Positions 23,469 to 36,210 of a DNA stretch of 64,000 bases are shown here, piece by piece (position 1 is the stretch's first letter; each line of letters begins with the position of its first letter). The notes under the pieces are model-generated. The model did no database searches. It was not told where the DNA came from and was given only the letters and a program-made list of their open reading frames with translations. Location of the stretch: the NCBI GenBank assembly GCA_023525715.1, contig CM042014.1:25312404-25376403 (forward strand), in the 5' to 3' direction. Made by a program: the position numbers and the translations under genes. This DNA is from Cichorium intybus. Its lineage: Eukaryota; Streptophyta; Magnoliopsida; Asterales; Asteraceae.

Positions 23469-24454
23469 TGTAACACCCGGCTTTTAAAACAAAACACCCC
23501 TGAAAAATTTTTCATTTAAAACCAAGGTTTCAATACACAAAACACCCCTGAAAAATATAACAAAGGGGTATATTTTAATAAACACGGGTACAAGTGTATC
23601 AAGGAGAGTATAAAATACCATAGTCTCCTTTGAAGCCGGGCTGCTACATACAGCATCTACAAGTCCACTTCTTGAGTCACGGACTTTATCCTTACCCTTA
23701 TTAGGGTTATGCTAACCTGCAGGGACATTAACAAACGGTATGAGCTACAAAGCTTAGTGAAGAATTAGGGTTCTTAGTTCCAAAAACCCCAAAACTTCAA
23801 CTTGATCAATTTCTATGGTTTCACTTGTTATATGCCTATCTAATGATCATATTAGAACTCAGAATTCATGAATAAACATCATGAAATTCACTGAAATTTC
23901 GAATTTTAGTTTGGACCCAAAAACCCATCAAGAACAAACTAGTCAAAAACTTGAATTACTAACCTTAATTAGCTTAGGAATCACCAATTCCAAGCCATGA
24001 TTCCAATTCCATGCTTCAAGCCTTCAAGAACTCTTCCAATTTCTGCAAAATCCAGCCACAAAACCTTCTCCCGTAAGTCTCCAAAATTCTGCACAAATGG
24101 GAGAGGTTTCAACATTTTATTTTCCAAATTTTTCAAATTTGGTCTCTAAATTCATTTTCTTGAACTTTTGCCACAACTATCAAGTTTTATTACAATAAAA
24201 CTTCTATTCTTTATACATTTGCCACAGCAACAAAATTTTACATATTTGGTCCTTCACATGGTCAAATGACCAAATTACCATTTCGTGGTAAAATGACCAA
24301 AAATCAGTTTTTATAACATTTTAAGTCCAAAACTCAAAATATTATTTCAAACTAAATACTTTTCTGTCCAAAAGACCAATTTACCCTTCCAAGGTAAAAT
24401 GACCATTTTACCCATTTTTATTATATTACATAAAAAGAGTGTCTTGGCGTTACA
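23469..24454 (-). repeat. 5' LTR of Gypsy family A (internally deleted)
   Basis: 986 bp; its two parts match 17447-17726 and 19423-20116. Besides the 1.7-kb deletion it has a short duplication of 'acacccctgaaaaat' near its start. Confidence 0.9.
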
Positions 24455-24459
24455 CTCCA

Positions 24460-25230
24460 TGCATCAGTGTTCCTAAATTCATTAAACAACCATGGAGAAT
24501 CGAAATAAGTCAAAGAACACAGAATCAGAAAAAAGAACATATAGCTCTAAGCCATGGAGAATCGAAATAACAAAAAGCATAAATCAAAATAACAAAAAGC
24601 ATAAATCTTGAATTCATTGCCACTGTACTCTAATAACTCAAAAGCACACATAATCATGCTAAAAAGAAACTAATTGATGATGCATACTAACACATTATGG
24701 AGAATCGAATATCACATTGTTGTTGAATCCTCTAAGGAATACAACCAGGAATCACGAAGAGGATACAACATGAAATAATTTAATCCGAGGAACACAACCA
24801 GGAGTCGCGAGGAGGAATTCATCCTTGTTGAATTCGTTGTTGGAGGCGATTGAGGTTGGGTGGATAATTGTGATGGCTACGAGAGGGTGGCAGCTAGGTT
24901 TCTTTTGTGGTGAATAAATAGATATTTTTAATCGGCGAAGAAGATCAGAGAAGACTAAGATGAAAGCTTGGACGATCGATGTTTCTATATATCCGATTCT
25001 TGCAGAGGAGTTGGATATACAATGATTGAAAATGGTCGGCCGATTATTTAAGAAGAGAGATGGAGACAGATGTTAATATGTTTGATTCCATAAAAATAGG
25101 CTTTAATTTGGGAAATTTAGTTAATTAATTAATGGAATTTATAATTATAAATTATAAGTTGACTAATTTGTCCTTAAACAATGATCAACAATGATCGGTT
25201 TACGATTAGTCCTACAATCCCACATAGTTT
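24460..25230. other. Intergenic sequence with short direct repeats
   Basis: No gene recognised. The words 'atggagaatcgaa' (three times, 24492-24710) and 'aacaaaaagcataaatc' (twice) are repeated, as is 'aacaccaggagtcgcga'-like text around 24740-24810. Removing the Gypsy element joins this to 17441. Confidence 0.45.
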
Positions 25231-25659
25231 ATACTTAGGTGGCGTTTGGTTCACGGAATGTTTTTGAAGGAATTAGAATCTAGGAAGGAATTGGTTGATA
25301 GGAAATGGAATTGGAATCCAGTTCCATATTCTGTTTGGTTGGAAGGAAATGCAATTTTATTCTATATAAATTGACAAATTTGCCCTTTTGACTTTCAGGC
25401 TTAAATTTACTTTGTTTTTCAATTTATCTGTAAATAAATGTTCATACAGATAAATTTCGTAACAAAGTGAACAGCTCATCGGACTACAGAACCGAATTAG
25501 GTATTTCTAATGAGGCAGTAGGATAAGAGTGAAGTTGGGAGAATTTTAGAATTCTTGTACATTTGTATTTGGCTACTCACAGACAGCTTGGGTTTTAACT
25601 TGAAAATGGAGCATTGTTCGGTTTTTACCTGAGGATACGTTTGATTTGAGAATCGTTTA

Positions 25660-25920
25660 AGTCGGCGAGCTCCATACCCCAACGAAAAGACCGACGAGCC
25701 TCTCGTTTCTTCTAGTTCCGGCTCTTCCGTTCTGCATCTGAATAACTCGATTCGTTGCCGCTCTGACTGAGTTCGCTGGACGTAGACCACGGGATCTAGG
25801 CAAATGGGGATTCTTCCGGTGGATAAGAATTGAAGGACTTGTTCCCGTAAAGAACCGACGGTGTATGAAAGCTCCTGTGGACGTCGGCGAGACGATTAGG
25901 GGCCTTACAAACTGAGCCAT
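25660..25920 (-). other. Possible captured gene fragment inside the TIR element
   Basis: GC-richer than its surroundings. From an ATG at about 25919 one frame is Arg/Ser-rich and starts MAQFVRPLIVSPTSTGAF, which would suit an organelle-targeting leader. A second frame carries SSELSQSGNESSYSDAE, which also looks protein-like. I do not recognise either. It may be a first exon picked up by the transposon or a chance frame. Confidence 0.25.
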
Positions 25921-26390
25921 TAGTGATAGAGAGAGTGTGAGAGGAAGAGGAAGAGAAAGATTGTGTTTTTTCGTCACTGATCTAGATGTCGTCCATGTCT
26001 TCAGCGAGGTATGCGAAGCAGATGGGTAAACGACGACTTGAATTGACTGGTTCTTCAGCGAGGGTTTAATGTGTAGTGAGGGGTAAAATTGTAATCAGTC
26101 AAATTCCCCCTTCAAGGCATTTGATTCCAGCCATACAAATAAGGAGCCATGGTGCGCATCAGAACTACACGACGAGGCTGCCTTTATTGACTTGGTTAAA
26201 GTGTAGCTCCTGTCTTCTTATATAGCAATCCGTCTTAAGCTATTTGAAGACTTCCCACCGATGTGGGACTAGTATCCAATGCAAAGCGAGATAACTTCTC
26301 AGATTAGTGTTCGTATGTCGTAACCATGTGTAATTTATGTGGGCTTCATTTTTTTATTCCCACTTAAATATGTTCCAAACAAATTTAAGA

Positions 26391-26508
<118 letters not shown>

Positions 26509-26751
26509 ACGGTTTTTGGGACCGGTCCGACCAGTTGAACCATCGAACCGGTAGGACGATCGGTTCAATGTCCGGTCCGGTTTTCAAAACATTGGCCATA
26601 ACTCAATGGAATTTAATTCCTTCAAGTCAACGGAAAGTCAACCCAATTAAGGAATCTAACTCCTACTTAAATCTTGAACCAAACATAGCATTTTCAAGGT
26701 ATTGGATTCCAATAATTCCATCGAATTTCACCGAACCAAACGGGTCCTTAG

Positions 26752-29620
26752 AACCTAAATCTCTCCCTTTCTCTCTCCTTCTTCCACCTTTTTCTTTTTC
26801 TCTTTCTTCTTCAACTTTCAAAAAACAACTCTATAATAACCATTAGAACACTAGATACTAGCTTCGAGTTCCTGGTCAAAAATCACTTCTAACTTCGGAT
26901 TTGTGCACCTCCACACTCAGATTGAAGCTTTTCGAGATCTATTTTGTGATTTATGCACTCGATTCTTGAGAGTCTCTTCGTCTCGCATCCTCAGAACTTC
27001 TAATTTCGTCATCTTCCACAACCTCCTCTTTTTCATCTTCTTTATCGTATTATGCCATCGTGATCCACATCTGCAATTACATTTAAAAAGTGTTAAACTC
27101 TTGAAATCAGAAAGAAGAGATTGTTAAGGTTAGGGTTAGGGGTAAAGAAACCGGCTGCCTGAAAACGACGGAAGATCAAAATGACGACATTCAAATTCAT
27201 ATATCTTTAAATGGATATTGAACTGATTGTATGTGTAAATTTCGAATGATTGACCTTGAAGCTGCTCGAGGGACTGTTTTTGTTGATGAATTGAATGTAG
27301 AAACATATGCGGATTTAGGGATTAGGGTTCTCGAAATCAAATTTTATCCAACTTCGATTGTTATCCCATCAAAGATGGGTGTTGATCTGCTTGCCGAAGC
27401 CATCTTTTCTCTTAACCCATTGTTGTACAAACCCTAGCTCTTCAAAAAAGGGTGATAGAAGATTCACACGAATTGTACTAGAAGAAATGTTTGTTTAAAG
27501 GATTGGGATTTTCTGGACTTTATTACACCTCTTCGTCTCATGAATACCAACAACTTTGAGTTCGATCATCTATGGGCGGAATAGGACTTTCGGCAGATGA
27601 GGGTTAGAGAGAGATGGAGAAGAGGATGGAGAGGGGTGGGTGGTGGTGATAATGGGTTAGTATGTTGATGGATTTTTTAATCATCTAAAGAAGCATTTTT
27701 TCTATCACCACATTCATTTGAAACCCCCAACCTTTCAACTTCCTTTTTAGTTCGAGGTATTTTCCTTTATCCCACATTGCTTCACATACATATATGACCA
27801 TTTATCTTTCTCTTATATAATACAATGCATTTTCTTCCATTCTCCATCAAACTTTCAAGTCTATTATTAGTTAGTAATCATTTTATTATAAAATATGCTT
27901 TTATCGCAAGTTTAAAAATATTTTTACTATGTAGTTTCAACTATAAAAAGTATTGAAACGCAAATATTAAAATTAAAATTACTAAAACTTTTAAAATTTT
28001 GACTGGGTTGGAAGTTATAGTATGTCGTTTCTAAAAAGTCACACCGGTGTAAACATTTTTCGATTCACCAAGATGTATATACATAGAGATTTTAAAATTA
28101 CTTAAAACTTTTAAAAACTTAACTAGGTTGGAAGTTTATTGAAATATATAAAAAAAATTGGTGGTGGGAGAGAGGGGGTGGGTGGATTTATTTGTGTATT
28201 TGTAATAAAAAAGATATTAAAATAGATACTAAAAAATGAAAACGGAAATTAAAAGTGTAAAATAGTCTTTTCAAATATGTCAGGGACCAAAACCACAAGA
28301 AATTCCTGATTTTAGACGTCCAATACAACTTGGAAACTTTTTGGATCTCATCCACATTTTTTGACAAACCACAGGAACCAAATTTACAGTTTTGTCTAAT
28401 TTTAAACTCGTTAGGCATGAGGCAATGTGTAGTTTTGTTCTTGAGTAGGGTTTGGCACATTTAGCAAATATAATCTCATTATAAATAGTATAATATTTAA
28501 TTCAATCAAATTGAGGTAATTTGTTGTTGATTTGATTGGCATTGTGTTCTTTTCAAATAAAAAAAAGAATTTGGGGTTTATTAGTTTCAACTACTCAAAA
28601 TTACATGATATTTAGTAAAAAAACATTGTACTGTTATCTATAATAATAACCTCCGTTCGTTTATTAATCACCCTTTATGTACTTGGACATTAAAAAAAGC
28701 ACATAAAACATGAACTATTGTACCAGATACCATGTACTAATGTACCACATCACAAAAAATACACTAAGACGTAAACCATTGTATCATGTAGCCATGGCCA
28801 CATGGCAAAAAATACATTTCATTCCTTTTAAAAGATGCACTTTTTTTAAGTTGTCTAGAAAGATATCATAGTTTATTTTTAAGCAATCTTTTTACCTACT
28901 TAAAGTTATTATCATAATCATTTTTTTTAAATGGTGGCAAACCTCACGATGGTTTTAGTTTTTGCCAGCCATCATGAGAAACAGACCATTGAAGAAATAT
29001 TCTTTTTTAATTGTATTTTTGTTCCTTACTAAAATATATATTAATTTTCTTTCGCTTTTCTTCTAGTAAGCGAATTATTTGGCTAGCAAAATTTATAATA
29101 TATGAGGCTATCATCATATATATTTGAACCAGCTAAAGCTTTTCTTGAATTCTATTGATATGATTCATAAAAATATAAACAGTTTAAACCCTAAAACTCT
29201 CATTGAAAGAATTTAGATGTTTAGCACAAATCTCCATTAAAAAATGAATTTGAACATGAATTTTCTGTGAAAAGAATAAATACCACATGCCTAAAATGAC
29301 AACCCTACAGTTGTGTTTACCAAAACTTTTAAATTGTGTCGCATGTTAGACTATTATTTTGTTTTCATGAAGGGTATCTATTGGTGGCACTTGTACCTTA
29401 TTCACATGCTGACAGCTTATTTTCATGAACAAACTCTATAATTATCAACCAAGGGGAAAACAAGCAAACTATGAAAATAGTCCCTGGAAAATGTTAAATT
29501 TACAACTCCCATCGTTAAATATTTTCCTTTTTTAGTTAAAGAAAAAAAAGTTTTTCTATACCAATTCAAATTACAAAATTGTTAATCTAAAAAGGCAAGT
29601 TATATTACAAACACCTCATG
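26752..29620. other. Intergenic region without supported genes
   Basis: AT-rich. 26755-26830 is CT-rich. A 68-codon frame at 27231-27437 (MCKFRMIDLEAARGT) resembles no family I know and lacks supporting signals. 28270-28470 has the 'gggaccaaaaccac' and 'aggaaccaaatttacag' wording of plant DNA-transposon ends, but I could not pair the termini. Confidence 0.45.
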
Positions 29621-29633
29621 AAAAGGATTCTTA

Positions 29634-29941
29634 GGCTGCAGGGAGTAATGGCTCGCCAAGAGGTCGCCAACCCTCTTGGCGACTCGCCATCCCCACTCCG
29701 GACCAAATGGCCAGCCGCTCGCCAAAGATGTATCGCCAACCTGTTGGCGAGATGCCAACAGGTGTAAAACTTTCAGAAAATGGCAAAAACAGCCCCTCTA
29801 CAGGTATAAAAGTTTCAGAAAATGGCAAAAACAGCCCATCGTTGGCCATTGGCCACCACTCCCTACAAAATGGCCAACGGCTGCCAAACCACAAAAACTT
29901 GTTGGCCATCCCTTGGCCATTGGCCACCACTCCATGTAGCC
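29634..29941. mobile_element. Tourist-like MITE
   Basis: 308 bp flanked by TTA (29631-29633, 29942-29944). Ends GGCTGCAGGGAGTAATGG and, reversed, GGCTACATGGAGTGGTGG are terminal inverted repeats. The interior repeats 'tcgccaac' and 'ttggccattggccaccact', plus a 38-bp direct repeat 'tttcagaaaatggcaaaaac'. Target and ends fit PIF/Harbinger-derived MITEs; the autonomous source is not the 8592 element, whose ends differ. Confidence 0.85.
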
Positions 29942-30416
29942 TTAAGGAAACGTCTCTATGATCCAATTCTCTTGGTTGACTTGACAATTGTAGTTTCATA
30001 TATGAATCAGTTGTTTAATTTGGATGGATTCTGCAACAAAATTGACTTTTTAGGCTGAAATTACTAAAACTAATACTTAGAAGTAAAAAAATGTAGATTG
30101 GGCGTATGTTGAGGGATTGTTTTTGTCTAAAAAGGAAAGCAAATTCACTAAAAAAGAGCAAATGAAAGTGTGCTCAACTGGCCCAATCAATTAGAAATTA
30201 CCTCTCTGTATCAAACATCCGCCATTGAAGCATTCGATCGAAGTTGATCTTCCACGATTGGCGACAGGACTCGTCACTGATGAAGAAGAACCCTAGTGCG
30301 ATGTGATAATCTGTCCCATTATTTGTTGATCTTGACACATAGAGAGAGGGATTAACTTTAGACAAAGGTTTTTGTTGCAGTAAATAGGAATTAAAAGAGT
30401 GTGTGTATTTTGAGAA

Positions 30417-31906
30417 ATGCCAAGCGTTGCTGTGAAATTATATAGCGTCCTTTACAAATTGATATTAAAGCGACGGTTGCATAATCGAATCCAGAACCCT
30501 AATGTGAACGATGAGAACAGTTCATTCGGCGTTACATCCCGTCCTGAAGAGTCGATTGCTCCCGCTAATCCTTCGTTCACCGACGGTGTTGCCACCAAAG
30601 ACATCCACATAGAGCCTTCTACTTCTCTTGCTGTCCGTATTTTCCTCCCCGATACGTGTCTCGTCTCCCCGAATTCCGATGCTAATGCTAGGGTCACGGC
30701 CAAGAGAGTCGGATCTCAATCAAGATCAACTCCACGCAACTCGAGTTGTGGTCTTCCCCGGCGTAACAGTTATGATTCCGCTGAGGCCTATAACGCAGCA
30801 GCACCTCTGCCTCCTATCATTCGGAGGAGTAGTTGTGGTAATCGTCTTAGTGCGGATGAATTGAACTTGAAATCTGAGAATGGCGCGTACAGAGGTTATT
30901 CTCCTTTTACTCGCCAATGCCGGAAATTGCCAGTGATGGTTCAGTTTCACGGAGGAGGATTTGTAGCAGGGAGCTGCGATTCTGTGGCCAACGATTTCTT
31001 TTGTCGACAGATCGCTAAAGCGTGCGATGTGATCGTCTTATCAGTTGGATATAGGCTTGCGCCTGAAAATAAGTATCCAGCAGCATTTGAGGATGGGATG
31101 AAGACACTCTATTGGCTAGCCAAACAGGTGAATTTAGCGGAATGTAGCAAATCATCAGGAGGAATGCCTGAGTTGAGAAAATCGGATGTTCAAGGTCAAA
31201 TCAAGGATGCATTTGGGGCTTCTTTGGTAGAGCCCTGGCTAGCTGCCCATGGAGATCCATCCAGGTAGCTTTCACTCACTTTCGTATAGTTCACACCGAT
31301 TCCTCAGTCATAAACTACACATTTTGAACCACAGAACTGTTTTAAACTTGATTGCACTGAAACAGATGCGTTCTTCTTGGGGCGAGCTGCGGCGCAAACA
31401 TTGCCGATTATGTAGCTCGGAAGTCTGTAGAAGCCGGTAAACTATTAGATCCAGTTAAGGTGGTAGCTCAGGTATTAATGTACCCGTTCTTCATTGGAAG
31501 TGCCCCCACACATTCTGAGATAAAACTATCAAACTCTTACTTCTTCGATAGAGCTATGTGCATACTTTCATGGAGACTCTTCCTCCCGGAAAAGGAGTTC
31601 AGTCTCGACCACCCTGCAGCCAACCCCTTGATTCCCAACAGAGGTGGGCCACTGTTGAAGAACATGCCCCCTACATTGACGATTGTAGCGGAACAAGATT
31701 GGATGAGGGATCGTGCAATTGCTTACTCACAGGAGCTTAAAAAGGTAAACGTTGATGCACCAGTTCTTGATTATAAGGATTGTGTTCATGAATTTGCTAC
31801 CCTTGATATGCTTCTTAGGACCCCTGAAGCACATGCCTGTGCTGATGACATTTCTATATGGGTTAAGAAATACATCTCAATTAGGGGTCATGAGTTCTCT
31901 TATTAG
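30417..31906 (+). CDS. CXE11-like: Carboxylesterase, CXE11/CXE16 type (alpha/beta hydrolase)
   Basis: Two exons, 30417-31264 and 31366-31906, around a 101-nt GT-AG intron (GTAGCT...AACAG) in phase 2; 462 residues, matching plant CXE11/16 length. It starts MPSVAVKLYSVLYKLILKRR as those proteins do. The alpha/beta-hydrolase-3 fold shows the oxyanion HGGG (178-181), the nucleophile elbow GASCG (Ser290, reached across the intron), the acid Asp394 in AEQDWMRDRA and His424 in VHEF. A Ser/Arg-rich insert (about 90-145) before HGGG is typical of this clade. It probably hydrolyses a small ester; the substrate is unknown. It is not a GID1-type receptor, since the triad His is present. A 'ttgttgcag' at 30380 could end a leader intron. 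Its last exon is partly duplicated at 10932. Confidence 0.95.
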
Positions 31907-33136
31907 TAAATCTTTTACTTACTGTATAAAATAGTTAACTAATTAGAGTATATGTAGAGAAGATTAGGATTTAGGTGAGCCATTGTTTTGGGTGGCTTAT
32001 TTTATTACGAAAGGTTTATACCATTACTAGATAGATTTAATTGCATTTCATTCCTGCAAGAAATTGATGTTTGTACAATTAAAAAGACACCCGTTTTGGT
32101 GGTTTTGGTGGGTTTTACTTTTGTTCTATTTTTATAAGGGTTTGTCACTTCAAAGGCTAGAAAAGGTGAAAAAGCTATACCACCATGTGCGGTTCACCAA
32201 TATTATCTTATGATATGTTACTCCTTAATTAGTAATAAAAACATGCCACAAGTTGCTAAAAGATGGTCCATATTTTGATTCCATTATCTGATAAGGACAT
32301 TCATCCACCGTATTAAGATAATGCTTGCCTTAAATTCTTCCTAAAGATGCAACTAATAATAATATTAATTAAACGTTTTCTGTATTTTTAACCTTTTAAA
32401 TAATATACTTTTAATATAGAGTCATTAACAATGTATTTTTATTTTTATGTTTATATATACGATTTTATTGGGTCCCATTTAATGGAATTCATTAAGATAA
32501 GATGCATGGTTGATATAAAACAAAATAAACAAAAATAATTTGGAAAATGAAATGTTTATTAATTATGATTAGTGATTTATTTTAGATATATTGATTACTT
32601 GAAAATGATGTGATCGCTATTATTAGAATGTATTATTAGATGATGAATGGTTTTTCTATATTCAAGCATATACTGAAAGATATATTACGATATTTTTTTT
32701 ATCTATTTGGCTTTTCAACCATTTGATTTTGTAATTCTAAAAGCAAGTTCCAAAAGTTCATCATATTACTAAAAGATAAAGATAAAAAAAACTGATGCAG
32801 CTAATGACATAACAAAAACAAACACAATACGGCAATTTAATTAAGAATAATTTGTATGGGCTGCTTTCATAGATAATCTTCGACATAAGACATAAATTAT
32901 CTGTTTATTCAAACTGGATTATAGAATCAAAACCGTAATAAATCATCCCACAAACATAATTTTTCGACTCTAATATTATTTTCATGTTTAAGATAATGAT
33001 GGGAAAGGAAGTTGTATAGAATAGTGAACCAAATACAGTAATCTATATATATACACATTACATGGTTATATACCAATATATCAAGTGTACATTTGAACAA
33101 ATTATGTGATGCCTGATTCAATAATAAATAAAAGGT
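31907..33136. other. Convergent intergenic region between the esterase and GT92 genes
   Basis: Holds the 3' ends of both genes. 31907-32350 and 32373-32582 are the source of the duplicated flank found at 11139-15092. No other gene is visible. Confidence 0.6.
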
Positions 33137-34860
33137 TCACAAAACTCTATCTTCTTGCTTTTGCCATGGTAGCAACCCCGTACTTGGATCACGAAACGTC
33201 TTCACAACCCAATCCCTCAAACCTGTATCATTGACCTCACAAAACCGATTCGACCAATCACCTGGTTCAACCGCCTGAGTCCCCAAACCCGGGGCCCGAT
33301 CTTTAGACCCAACATTTTCCTCATCTTTCCAATCTGATACATAAGCAGCCACTCTCCTATAAAACTTCTCTTTAAACACCTCCCAAACTTGAAACTTATA
33401 GTGATTAATCACCATCAAATTTCTATCCACGTTCACGTGTCTAAACCCATCTTTCAGATCAAAATGGTGCACCATGTTGATCAACGATGGGTTTAGTTTG
33501 TCAGGCCGGACTATGCTCTTGTGCCTCTCAGGCATGCTCAATCGACAGTTGTATCCCACCATGACTCCTTCTGTTGGGATACTCTTCAGGCCTGATGGTC
33601 CAAAGTTATGACATGATATTCGTAACTCTCCGACCTCGGGCCTAATAGTTTGATTACTAATTAAGGTCCCTAAGTGGACCCCAGATGGTAAATGTAAGAA
33701 CTCATCCACGTCAATAAACGCGACCCATTCACAAAAATCCCGGGCCCGTAATGCACAATGGGCAAACCCGGCTTCTTGGGTTTTGATCCAAGGCCATAAA
33801 TGTCGGGTAATCTTGAAATCTTTATTTACTAATGATTCTATGATGTTTTCTATATCATCGTTACTATTGTTGTCGTATATGAACCAACGTTCAACTCCAA
33901 TACGGGCGTGGTACATGATCCATTCATGCAAGAAACGGGCTTGATTCCGGAGCATGGTGCATGCACATACCCGATGTTGAAAAAAAACAGGTGGGTCCGG
34001 TGGAGCCAGAAACTCGGGTCGGGCGATAGAGCCCAGAATACCTTTGCCATTGACTTTGATCGAGACTTTGTTGTCGTTCTGCGGGCCACTCAAAAGACTT
34101 AAAGGAGTTCTGCACCGAACGATCTCTTGAGCGATTGACACAACTTCTGTCCGCAAGAGCAACTTGGGCTTGGTGAAATCAGAGCCGTACACACACTGGA
34201 ACTTCGAGGCGTTTGACGTTTTTCCTTGCCGTAGATTGAGCCCCTTCGCGAATACGACGGTGGTGTTGTCGCGGTCGATCATGGCTTCGTAAGCCAAGGA
34301 CTTCCAGTAGTGTATGGGGCCAGGCGGGAGAATTCCTTGGGGTTTCAAACTGACGGACGCGATCATGCCACGTGATGGAAGCTTGCAACGTACAATTTGA
34401 TGATCAAGATATGCACCACCGATTGACAACGGCGACGATCTCCGGGATGTGTTTGGAGAAGAATAAACGCAGTCGATTTCGTCTTTTGTCAACAGAGGAC
34501 TCGATGGAGGGTATTTTAGTAAAATTAATACTTGGTCAGGAAACAGCACCGTTTCTCCAATAGATATACCACGCGCGGCCGATGAATCACTAGATATAGC
34601 TTCTGTCGTTGATGTTATCCATGAAGCTACCAAGTTTGGATGATACCTCTCTGTTTCAGAAGTCAAAAAAAATTAACTCATGATCAATTTTCAACAAAAA
34701 AAGTCGGAATAAAACTATTAAAGAATTACGAAAGAAGGTAGTTACACTTACCAGTGAAAAACAGTCGATGAGTGGAGAAAGTGAAGCCGGAGAAGAAGAG
34801 TAGAGCTACGGCGCAACGAGAGATGACGAACAGAGAACAAGGTTTACGGCGATCTTTCAT
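33137..34860 (-). CDS. Glycosyltransferase family 92 protein (DUF23), type II membrane protein
   Basis: Two exons on the minus strand: 34860-34752 and 34650-33137, around a 101-nt intron (GTAAGT...AACAG), phase 1; 540 residues. Exon 1 encodes MKDRRKPCSLFVISRCAVAL and a hydrophobic stretch (about residues 9-28), a Golgi signal anchor. The GT92 domain is clear: CACTMLRNQARFLHEW (265-280), WFIYDNNSND (292-301), the DxD-type VAFIDVDEFLHLP (346-358) and a C-terminal HYKFQVWEVFKEKF. GT92 includes the galactan galactosyltransferases GALS1-3, but this protein is closer to the other plant GT92 group (At1g27200/At3g27330 type), so the acceptor is unknown. The in-frame Met at 34666 lies in the intron and is not the start. 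Confidence 0.93.
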
Positions 34861-35640
34861 GGCGTTAAACTCCCAAAATTATCATGGAAATCCGAAACCG
34901 ATCACAGGTTAAAGACATAAAGATAGAGTTGAGATAAGGGTCTACTAAATTAATTCGGTAGCTTAACACAAGCACTTGAGAATTTTCGTAGAAAAGTGGA
35001 AGGTTCTACAGAAAAACAAAATCAAAATCAACATTGAGAACGAGAGGACTATATACCGTTGCCCCACTAGGGTTGGTTTTGAGTCAAAAAGAAACCACTT
35101 GTTATATGTTTATAGTAAAAAAGTTTAAATTAAAATACAATAAATATGAATTATGGTTCATAGACAGATAAAATCATTAAATCAGGAGAAACTTACAAAT
35201 TGGTCAGTGGTATTATGGTCTATCTAAATTTTAGCGTTCGGTCAAAATTTGGCTTTATTTGTATTCATTTTTGTTTCAGGCTTTCAGCATTGGTCCAGTC
35301 TAAGTAAAGTTTTGTCAAACCCTCGTTAAATGACATTTTTGCTATATTTTCCCCCTATTACTAAAACGTAATGTTTTAACGTACTATGTTATTTATTATA
35401 TTACAAAAAAAATTATAAAAATAAGAGTAAATTTCAGAATTGGTCCCAATGTTTGCAAAAAGTGATAAGTTCATGACAACTTTCAAAAACATGTCAAACG
35501 CGGGCATGTGGTTTCAAAAAGATGCAACTTTGTCAAAAAAAATTTTAACAATCCCTCTAATTGTAGCCGTTTTCTCCTCAAGCTTGAACCTCACATGAGG
35601 GCATTTCGATATTTTTACATGCAACTGCCATTTATGTAAC
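34861..35640. other. GT92 promoter side and intergenic sequence
   Basis: 34861-35060 should carry the GT92 leader and promoter; no clear TATA box. 35420-35640 has 'gtaaatttcagaattggtcccaatg' and 'aacgcgggcatgtgg' wording seen in plant transposon ends, not resolved. Confidence 0.4.
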
Positions 35641-35660
35641 TAACTGAGATCCGACCAGTG

Positions 35661-35870
35661 GCGTGTAGCTCAATTGGCAAAGGAGTAAGGAGACTTGGAG
35701 GAAACAACAAACAGGTCGGAGGTTCAACCCCCCATTTTACTCAGCTGTTGAGTGAGTCAAAGGTAGCCCATCGACGGGGTCCCTTGCTGGCTGGGTATCC
35801 GTTCGGTCCGGTTGGGGTTGCTGGTTTCAACCTTTTGGAGGAAACTAACCGAGATAAGACATGACATAAT
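35661..35870 (+). mobile_element. tRNA-derived SINE
   Basis: Contains a pol III A box TAGCTCAATTGG (35666-35677) and B box GGTTCAACCCC (35721-35731), 43 nt apart, in a sequence that cannot fold as a tRNA because no acceptor stem closes. A tRNA-unrelated body of about 130 bp follows, with 'gggtatccgttcggtccgg'. The tail is not a clear poly(A) or T run, so the 3' end is approximate. Confidence 0.75.
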
Positions 35871-36019
35871 TAGTCTCTTTGAAAAATGTGATCATCTCTT
35901 CCAAGAATCCCCTCAAAATTCTCATATACCTGTAACTCAATCAACAAAATTGCGATCGTTCTCGATCGATGCAAACTAATGTAAAGAAAGTATACCATGC
36001 ATTTACGTAGCAAAGACCA

Positions 36020-36210
36020 ATACTTCAATATCATGCTATTAGCGTTCTTGTTTCCTTAACAATGTCATGCTTCTATTTGTATTTGGCTTATCCTTAACAA
36101 TGTCATGTTTCTGTTTGTATTTGGTTCTTCTTATTTTCTTGAAAATGTCATGCTATTAACATTCTTCTTGTTTCCTTAACAATGTCATTTTTGTGTTTGT
36201 ATTTAGTTTA
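36020..36210 (+). repeat. Diverged tandem repeats, about 43-60 bp
   Basis: Four copies of 'ccttaacaatgtcatg(ct)ttct.tttgtatttgg' alternating with 'gctatta.c.ttctt'. A 10-bp repeat, 'ttcatgagtt' four times, follows at 36343-36377. Confidence 0.75.

Larger units (their letters stand above)
17447..24454 (-). mobile_element. Old Ty3/Gypsy LTR retrotransposon (family A)
   Basis: 7-kb element on the minus strand with target duplication CTCCA (17442-17446 and 24455-24459). LTR ends are TGTAACACC...GGCGTTACA. The primer-binding site lies next to the right LTR (23453-23465) and the polypurine tract next to the left LTR (20119-20130, 'ttctcccctcct' on plus). The right (5') LTR is 986 bp against 2,670 bp on the left: it lacks what corresponds to 17727-19422, with the 3-bp microhomology TGA at the joint. 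The coding part between is heavily decayed. All ends are intact, so the original insertion is well defined. Confidence 0.92.

Noticed and set aside
27231..27437. 68-codon frame as a small gene
   Set aside because: No recognised family, no promoter or splice support; may be chance.
29676..30058. Overlapping 78-122-codon frames on both strands
   Set aside because: They lie in the MITE and arise from its repeats.
31249..31440. Separate small gene between the esterase exons
   Set aside because: Crosses the esterase intron in another frame.
34564..34666. Start of the GT92 protein at the Met at 34666
   Set aside because: That Met lies in the intron; an upstream exon (34860-34752) gives a membrane anchor and joins in frame.
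35661..35740. Functional tRNA gene
   Set aside because: A and B boxes are present but there is no acceptor or anticodon stem; it fits a tRNA-derived SINE.
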